From Krasilnikovozyma curviuscula (lineage: Eukaryota > Basidiomycota > Tremellomycetes > Cystofilobasidiales > Mrakiaceae): 64,000 bases of DNA. Each line of letters begins with the position of its first letter. Position 1 is the stretch's first letter. The notes below the pieces were generated by a model that worked only from the letters and a program-made list of their open reading frames with translations, was not told where the DNA came from and searched no databases. Location of the stretch: NCBI GenBank assembly GCA_014825775.1, contig MVAQ01000014.1, forward strand, positions 124,001-188,000, given 5' to 3'. Positions 57,101-64,000 of this stretch are shown piece after piece. Position numbers and translations under genes: made by a program.

Positions 57101-59342
57101 ATCAGCATAAAGGTAAAATGCGAGTTTTTCCTCTTGTAGGAAGCCGTGTGATGCTGAGGATTTCTTTGCTTGGTTAGATGCATCATCTAAATCTAAGTTG
57201 GAGCAAAGGTAAAACGTGTAAAGTCATCTTGGACGATCTGACGGGTAAATTTCCGGCGGGTGAAGTCACAGCTATTCTTGGACCTTCCGGTAAGCTATCT
57301 AAAAAGACTGGCTTCTTTATCTCTATCTCACTTACTGCGTAATGTTACCAGGTGCAGGAAAAACGTCGCTTCTTCAGGTGCTTGCTCATCGGAAGCTCTC
57401 AGCTGGCCAGTTCGCGAAGTTCAAGGTTAACGGAAGCATACTTTTCAATGGACACTCTCCTACACAACAAGAATACGAATCTGTTGGTTTCGTTGATCAA
57501 GAAGACGACTACCATCTGTCCGGCCTCACCGTTCGTGAAACGCTTCGATTCGCCGCTGTTTTACGACTTCCAAGCTCAATGTCCAAGAAGAAGAAAATTG
57601 CTAGAGCGGAAGAAGTCCTCCTGATGCTTGGACTCAAGGACTGTGCATCTGTCCTCGTTGGTGGACCGCTCGTTAAGGGCATCTCTGGAGGAGAGAAGAG
57701 ACGATTGTCATTGGCCGTGCAGATGATCAATGATCCGTCAATTCTGATATGTGATGAACCTACCTCTGGACTGGATAGCTTCACCGCTAATAATGTAATG
57801 GAGTGTCTGAAACGTAAATTTATCTTTTTTTATTTATTATGCTCTCAAACATACCCATCTGATTTTTGTTTCTTTGTGCAGAGATCAGCAAAACCGGAAG
57901 GACGGTTATATGTACAATACACCAGCCTCGTTCGGATATCTTCGCACTCTGCGACAACATACTTGTCCTCGCTGAAGGTGGAAAGAACGTCTTCTTTGGA
58001 CCGCGAGATGATGTGGTGAGTGAATCTACAATTCGACGCCACCGTCATTGGACTTTTGTTGATGCCTTCTATGTAGATCCCAGTTTTTGCCGCGAACGGG
58101 TTCGATCTTCCATCTGTGTACTTCAATCCAGCAGAGTATGTATTTGAGTATGATTTTATATCAGGAAATCTAAACTGATATGAGGTACTTAGTCACATCT
58201 TGGACGTTGTCTCAGTTGATCAACGCCCTCAATATCAAGAGCACTCTCAGAAGCGTGTCCAGTCTCTCATTCAATCATGGGCAAATCAAGTTGAGAAGGA
58301 AGAGGCTGCAACTCAAGTGGAAATGTCAGCAGAATCCAGTCCCAACCTACCAGCAGTAGAGTCCATCACCACCTCTACTATTGTGGCTCTTCCGGTCCTA
58401 TTATCGCGAATGTTCAGGAACTCCTGGAGGCAAGGAGATATATTTTGGAATCGGCTCACTCAAACACCAATTCTCGGGGTCATCTTCCTTATCTTCTACT
58501 GCAGACTTTCTCGCGGACCTGAAGGTGGACAGAACAGAATTGGAGTCACCCTAGAAAACGTGAACGCTATTCCTTTTGTTGGCCTTCTCAATGGAATTGC
58601 CATCTTTCCTCAAGATAGGGATCTTTACCTTCACGAATACCACTCGGCCGCTCGCTACTCAGCTGTCACCTTTGTTCTCGCCTTCACCTGCTTTGAACTG
58701 CCATTCCAGATCATGAGCTCGTTGCTCTACGGACTCATTATGAATGTGGCTGTGGGTCTACAAACTTCAGTCAGGATCTACTTTGAAGTGCGTCCCTGTG
58801 TTTACTTCTTGTCGCTTCGCGGCTGCCTCTGTCACTGATGATACTTTTCGCTTTCATTCAGTTCTGTGTCACTATCTTCCTCCTTCAAAACTTTGGTGAA
58901 TCGCTGGCTATCATTTTTGCGTCCTTCTCTAAAGAGCTCGGCATCAGCGTCGCGATGGTTTCTGTGGCATTGTCTGTGGTGATTCAAATTTCAGGCTTCA
59001 TCTCTCTCAGTACCCCCAACTGGCTAGCTGCAATTTCTTGGATGGCTCCCGTCAAAGGTTCCGCTAAACTCCAGTTTATCAATGAGTGTATTGGTCTTGT
59101 GGTAAGTAATAGATTGTCCATCTGTACACCAGGCTCGATTCTGACTTCTTCAACAGTTCAACTGTGACGTCGCCTCGATCACATCTGGGAAATGCATTGC
59201 AACCAGCGGCGAATCTTTACTGCAGCTGTTTAACTTCCGAGATCTAGCTACTGGGAAACTGGTTGCAATCGCCTGTTGCTGTACCCTAGGTTGGCGATTG
59301 ATGGCGTATGCAGCGGTGCGCTTAAAGCTTTTGGAGCATTAA
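54200..59342 (+). CDS. Full-size ABCG transporter (NBD-TMD-NBD-TMD, not PDR type)
   Basis: ATP-driven exporter made of two WHITE/Adp1-like halves. After a Ser/Pro-rich N-terminus, NBD1 shows EVLAIIGGSGSGKTTLLNAL, FVRQQDYLLPHLT, signature GRKGISGGERRRLSIG and Walker B SVLVLDEPTSGL. TMD1 includes NYNHLLGLLFQATGVGLLLG, FFYIGQVYW and the extracellular loop NRTFNCDVKEFCDGNAVLNG. NBD2 starts VILDDLTGKFPAGEVTAILG, with Walker A GPSGAGKTSLLQ split by an intron, VDQEDDYHLSGLTVRETLRF, signature VKGISGGEKRRLSLA and Walker B SILICDEPTSGLDS. TMD2 includes ITPILG-type TQTPILGVIFLIFYCR, EYHSAARYSAVTFVLAFTCF, SFSKELGISVAMVSVALSVV and FNCDVASITSGKCIATSG. It ends LKLLEH. Both ATP sites are canonical, whereas PDR pumps have Cys in place of the NBD1 Walker A Lys. 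The substrate is unknown. Confidence 0.92.
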
Positions 59343-59587
59343 AATCCTTACAATCTTACACGTTACGATCCGAAAAATAAACTTTCAATTGTAAACGGTC
59401 GCTTTAGATCTAATGTAATAGCATTTGTATCATATCACAACATAGAGGCATATAGGATGAGGAAACTACGAATTTGGAGGCAATAAAGCTCGCAGTATAT
59501 GGAATGTTCCGAGATATAAACAAATTCGAAAAGATAAAAGTCCCGAGTAACCAATGGTTGCTTTGCTTGAAGATCGAAAATCCGCTC

Positions 59588-62131
59588 TCACTTCATCCTC
59601 TTGATCGCGACTTCTATTGCCGCCCTATCGATACTCTCCTCATCAAACTTTTCGCTATCCCATACCACATTTCCCACACCGTCCCAGATTTCAACACGGT
59701 TCTCCATTGCCAAGTCCATTTTTGGGAAAAATACAATTGCCGTTTGGGGTGGGATTGGAGTGAAATATTTGAGGGCTGGGAAGTAATCTTCGTTGGCGTG
59801 GTCCTTGACGATGGATTAAAGCCTTAGATCATGAAATCTCCTGAAAATTGAGAACAACTTACTTGAATTGTATCAAACCAGAATTCCAGGGAAAGTTGTT
59901 TTGATTCAACAGCGTCCCGATTTGAGTTGACTGTTTTGTATTCTGTTCTCTTAACAACTTTTCCACCTTCTTCAATTCTATAAATCCAGCTTTTTTTCAT
60001 AACCATTTCCCCTTGTCCTTGAGGAGATCTACCTTTGACTCGAGGTTCCATTTTGGAGATGAGTCTCTTGTTTACTTGATCAAACTTGTCCCAACAAGCA
60101 ACGTTGTTCTCGGAAGTCGAGAGTGTCTCAAAAAAAGCATTTTGAGAGAATGTCACTGGAAATGAGTCATGTATAGTGGGGCTGAGAAGCTCCTTCATGT
60201 AGTTTCGGCGATCGACGAAAGAGAGCCATGGGTTGAGCATGGGAATCAATGTTGACGTTCGGGGGAATGGAGAGTTAATTTGTACTCTTGGTGCAATCTT
60301 GGAAGGTATAATATATCCTGGAATAGATAAGTAGGTCAATCTGGAGGATTGATGGATGTGGTAGTTTGAAATGGCTGCGATGGACATAAGATCAGCTAAA
60401 AGACGTAATAGCAGGACGATGGCGCAGAACTCACCATCCATAGTTTGATTGGTTTGAGCCATAAAAGAATTAAACGAAGCTAATGAAGGGTGTTGGAACA
60501 GTTTCTGATAGGTTGATTCTCGATTTTGAAAGAAGGTCAAATGAGTACTGTTGACGTAGGAATTAGGTTAAGAGCAGAGAGACGACGCAGTTGACAACAG
60601 TTGAAGAAGGACTCACCTAAACCCTATGGGAAGCGACAGTTGAGAATCAACTGATGAAGGTATAATAGCGTCAAAGTTGTCAGCAGTGTCCCAAGGAACT
60701 GGGTAGTTGAAGTTGTAGTGAGTTAATAATCAAGGGTGCAAGCAAAAGTAAAATTCACTTACAAAGGTCGTCGATACTAGAAAGGAAGTATTTAGGTCCT
60801 TAGCTTATTCGAGCTCAGGGAAAAAGTTAGTACAAACTGACCTTCCAAACACGGTGTTGAGATCTGTGAATCCCCAGAAACGCGTTGAGCCACTTAAAAA
60901 GCGTTGGAACGCGACTCCATACATCATCTTGAGATAACCAGAATTTCCACTCTACAAGAGCCTCTCAGCTATGTCAGAAAGATCAAGGTGAGATAATAGA
61001 GAAGCGTTTCCCACCTTGAAATCTACCTGCATCTTTTCCCTGACCTTCCTCCTCATTCCTAAATCACACCCTGTCTCCCAGTATCCACAAACAGCATTTA
61101 CTAGCGCACCCCACCATTCGCCATTTGCAAGACACCTTAAGGCAACCCGTTCTCTCCAAAGTCCACCATCGCCGTTATTCTGGTTTCCCCTGTAGTGCGC
61201 GTCGACGAAAGATCCGCCGTTGATGGGAGAAAAACAACGTCCACCAGAGTTTGAGGTGGAGGATGGGAGGATCTGCAGGAAGATCGGGGTGAGGGAAGAT
61301 GGTATCGATGCGATGAAACTGATTAAGAGTGGATCGTTCGAGATTTCAATGAGTGCGTTATATTGAATTGGTTGAAATAATTACGGACCTTTCGATTACT
61401 TGGCTAGGTTTCGACAGATCCACATCTTCTGGGATGGTCACGAAAAGTTTAATGGACCCTTTAGTAGGAGGAACGATGGATCGGCTGAATGCTGGATCTG
61501 GAATTCGCGGTGGTTGTTGGAGTGAACTATATCTGGCGCTGTCTCCAGCAGTACTTACTGGAGATTTTGGAGCTGACAGCTGTGTGGATGGTTTCTGAGC
61601 CGGAAGTATAGAGCCGTATGAAGGATTACTTGAGACTGAGCTTCCTCCATAGTGTTTTCTTCGACGTGAGCTTGTGGTGTTTTGACTGTTTGAACTACGG
61701 CTTTGTGCCACCGACCTTCCAATATCTACTCCGATTGTAGTCATTCTCATTCTCTGGTGTTTAGAAAAATAACTGATTGATGATGGTGCGGTAGGCTGGA
61801 GGACGAGCCACCAAGCGATTAAAAGGTAAATGACAAGCGTCGGAAACACGACTTTCTTCGCCCACCAAGCTCTGACTCTCAAGATCTGCGTCCAGCTCAA
61901 CCTGAACCCCTTGGTGCCTATTCTCTCCTCGAGGAACGTAATAGAAAGGAAAGAGCGAGAAGGTGTACGAGGAGGATAGTTATCGAAGAGGGTATCATAG
62001 GAAGAAGAGATAGGGAAGTCGTTTATAAAGATTGGTGGGGGGACAAGTACGATGGACTTGGATCGTCGAGAGCGGTTGGCTATAACGGTTGTCTCGGAGC
62101 GAAAAGATCCTGTTGGGATTTGAGGTTGCAT
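59588..62131 (-). CDS. Type II membrane protein, glycosyltransferase-like (DUF6625-type resemblance)
   Basis: N-terminal cytosolic part from ATG 62131 (MQPQIPTGSFRSETTV), one membrane anchor (VVFPTLVIYLLIAWWLVLQP), then a large lumenal domain, the topology of Golgi glycosyltransferases. The lumenal part begins with a Ser-rich stem and continues with GSIKLFVTIPEDVDLS. Exons further on read LANGEWWGALVNAVCGYWET with GCDLGMRRKVREKMQ, GYLKMMYGVAF and the striking FLSGSTRFWGFTDLNTVFG. Short exons give IDDL and FPWDTADNFDAIIPSS, then THLTFFQNRESTYQKLFQHP. F-W-G-[FY]-x-D-[LI]-x-x-x-[FY]-G followed by G/T-H-L-T-F-F-x-N is how I remember DUF6625 glycosyltransferase-like proteins. The last exons carry SLEFWFDTIQ-DHANEDYFPA and end IEVAIKRMK. 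The family call needs a profile search. The spliced chain itself is phase-consistent. Confidence 0.7.
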
Positions 62132-62701
62132 GTATTTGCTGTGGGATGGTAAGAAGAAGAGCTGGAACTTTTGTCTGTTGGTGTTTCAGAATTGTTTTGG
62201 GCTTGAAAACGGGATCCTGAACTGCTCTGTAAGAAAGACGAAGGGAAAATCTATCGATATGATGTAGAGAATATGGTGTTGAAAGTGGATAAGATGATAA
62301 TAGAGTGATGGGTGAATAAGTGAGGAGAAAGAGCGATTCATTCAAAAGGAAGCTAAGAAAACAAGGGGCGAGAAGAAAAGGGGTCGAGCGGAGTCAGAGA
62401 CGATGACGTCGCTTCCTATTTCTTGCTGAGAGTGATGAGATTTAATGTAAAATGATGTTTGAAGTACGGTTTGACTCTTTAGCGGTAGTTGAAGTTTATC
62501 AATTTGTCGAGGCGTTGGCAGATAGGAGAGTAGAAGGATTTCTTTCTGAGAGCGCAAGCAGTTGAGCTCAAACATGAAGTGAAAACAAAAATATAGACCG
62601 TAAAATAGATGTGTAGCAAGCAGATGTCTATGAAAAGGAAAGCGAAAGAGAGAACATGAACAAGCTGTAAGCACAGGGAACAAAAACAGGCGTTCGACAT
62701 C
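62132..62701. other. Intergenic
   Basis: Promoter of the glycosyltransferase-like gene and 3' end of the 7TM gene. Minus frames at 61995-62345, 62342-62683 and 62479-62748 look like chance or leader sequence. Confidence 0.4.
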
Positions 62702-64000
62702 TCAAAGCCATTTTGACAAGTCAGCTCCAGTATTTGAAGAGAGATCACTTAGAAAACCTTCCTTCGAACTACCCTTTGACTCGTCCGTGTCGCTAGTGAT
62801 GCAGCAGGCAATAATTTGATGGGACTCATCCATTCCATCTCCGCTGATGGTGATATTGTGCTTGGTCTTCATCTCATCTCCCTCACTCTCGAAGAATAAC
62901 TTGGGATTCTCTGATCTCCTGGAGTCAGATGCCCGCAGGAGAGACTTGAGCACAGTTAGGAGAGACTGGTCGAGTATTAGGAAGAACAAAGGGAGCATGA
63001 CCTGTCTGAGGCCGTAGAGTATTGTGTCTAAACATTAGAATCATTTCAAGGTAAGGAAACCAAATGGAATAAAACGGAGATGGTAGGAGAGACATACTGA
63101 AAAGGTCAATGTTGAGATCGACGGACGAGAAAGCCTCGGGTGCCGTCGAAAGGTAGATGTCTGTCACGCCGGTGAGAATATTAAGTATAGACGATAGGAC
63201 TGGGTAAATTACTGTGCGTTTTAGGGAAAGTAGAGGTTAGGTGATTAAGAGAAAGCGTGGTGAAGACATAGCAGTCAGAGCTCACTAATTCTGAGAACGC
63301 GGGATTTGTTGTTATGAATGCCGATGCCAAAGGAGGAGGAGGATACCGCTTTGGACTATATAGACTGAAGCTGTGAGAATCACATACAACTACGAACATA
63401 TAGAAAAAAGACGAGAAAGAGGGGGGCGGGACACTCACTTCTTTCTTTCGAGGATTCAGCGAGACGAGACTAACAAATACGAGCTCAGCAGAACCGAAGG
63501 TGACGTTCCACGCAGCTTGGGAGCCAACTTCCCAGCTGAATATGCTTCCCAAAGGGGTAGTGTACCAGCATGAAGCGTACTTTTGCGAATAACTGATGAG
63601 GCCAACAGAAGGTGAAGTATGGTTAGGTTAAGATTAGAACAGCAAAGAATAATATAGGGGAGAGATGGTGGACAAACTCACCCAAAGATACCTAGCGCCC
63701 GTGGTGGCACCGTCAGGAGGAGAGCAAAGGCGACGGAGAAAGCGTAGTATGCTTGCTCAAGCTTAGCGGATTTGAGACCGTAGATAAAGACCAAGCTAGG
63801 GAATACACGGGGCCCAATAGCTTAGTTATGAATTGGAAAAGAGTTATCAGACTTTCGACAGGCAGGTGGACTGACATTAAGTTCAACCCTACACAGAAAA
63901 GGGTGGCGTTCGAGAAGAGGTAGCCGGCAAGGAGGAAGAACATTGAGTTGCTGCATGCCGGTGCTTGTGAGGCTGAGATGTTGGCAGTAATGCAGTACGA
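62702..64000 (-). CDS. 7TM receptor-like membrane protein, 5' end beyond window
   Basis: Incomplete: the start lies past base 64000. Visible exons read NISASQAPACSNSMFFLLAG with YLFSNATLFCVGLNL, LVFIYGLKSAKLEQAYYAFS with VAFALLLTVPPRALGIFG, and YSQKYASCWYTTPLGSIFSW with QAAWNVTFGSAELVFVSLVS and LNPRKKE. Later exons give SPKRYPPPPLASAFITTNPA, VIYPVLSSILNILTGVTDIY with LSTAPEAFSSVDLNIDLF, and the last exon LPLFFLILDQSLLTVLKSLL followed by a cytosolic acidic/Ser-rich tail ending at 62702. Several hydrophobic helices, an N-glycosylation site near an early Cys and a second Cys in the SCWYT loop suggest a seven-helix receptor with an extracellular disulfide, as in fungal cAMP-receptor-like proteins. 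The family is not certain; an orphan transporter cannot be excluded. Confidence 0.6.

Noticed and set aside
1..64000. CRISPR arrays, bacterial operons, phage or defence islands
   Set aside because: The window is intron-rich fungal nuclear DNA; no direct-repeat arrays or prokaryotic gene arrangement seen.

Overview
The window is nuclear DNA of a basidiomycete fungus, most likely a yeast-like Tremellomycete (Cryptococcus/Kwoniella-like). That assignment is an inference from gene structure and protein flavour, not from a search. The signs are dense short introns (mostly 45-140 nt) with GTRNGT donors and CTRAY branch points, several exons of only 10-25 nt, long Ser/Pro/Gln-rich tails on regulatory proteins, and eukaryote-only families throughout. 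I see no rRNA, tRNA, CRISPR array, transposon or recognisable mobile element. Nearly every gene is spliced, so gene coordinates run from start codon to stop codon and the exons are described in the text.

Layout, 1-16.6 kb: 3' part of an SSU1 sulfite pump (-), a doubtful antisense-start gene (+), a small secreted protein (+), RAI1 decapping nuclease (-), an EamA-type membrane transporter (+), the proteasome chaperone NAS6/gankyrin (-), a Gfo/Idh oxidoreductase (+), a WSC-like secreted protein (+) and an F-box-like protein (+). 17-30 kb: a Zn2Cys6 transcription factor (+), a second F-box-like paralogue (-), a metal-dependent amidohydrolase (+) and a very Ser-rich alpha/beta hydrolase (+).

30-39 kb: a 60-residue putatively acylated membrane micropeptide (-), an R-SNARE (-), TIM13 (-), a GIR2/RWDD1 protein (+), a WSS1 DNA-protein-crosslink protease (-) and a Rab18-like GTPase (-). 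39-64 kb: an ABCC/MRP transporter (-) divergent from GRX5 (+), a chromodomain protein (+), a DUF4203 membrane protein (+), a full-size ABCG transporter (+), a type II membrane glycosyltransferase-like protein (-) and a 7TM receptor-like protein (-) that runs off the right edge.

Most genes are housekeeping and do not form a pathway. Recurrent themes are membrane export (SSU1, ABCC, ABCG, EamA), thiol and Fe-S/redox biology (GRX5, ABCC, SSU1) and protein quality control (NAS6, WSS1, TIM13). Three short intergenic gaps (NAS6/oxidoreductase, TIM13/GIR2, ABCC/GRX5) look like shared divergent promoters. The best candidates for something little described are the 60-residue micropeptide at 30490-30830, the small secreted protein at 2911-3608, the F-box-like paralogue pair and the glycosyltransferase-like protein at 59588-62131.
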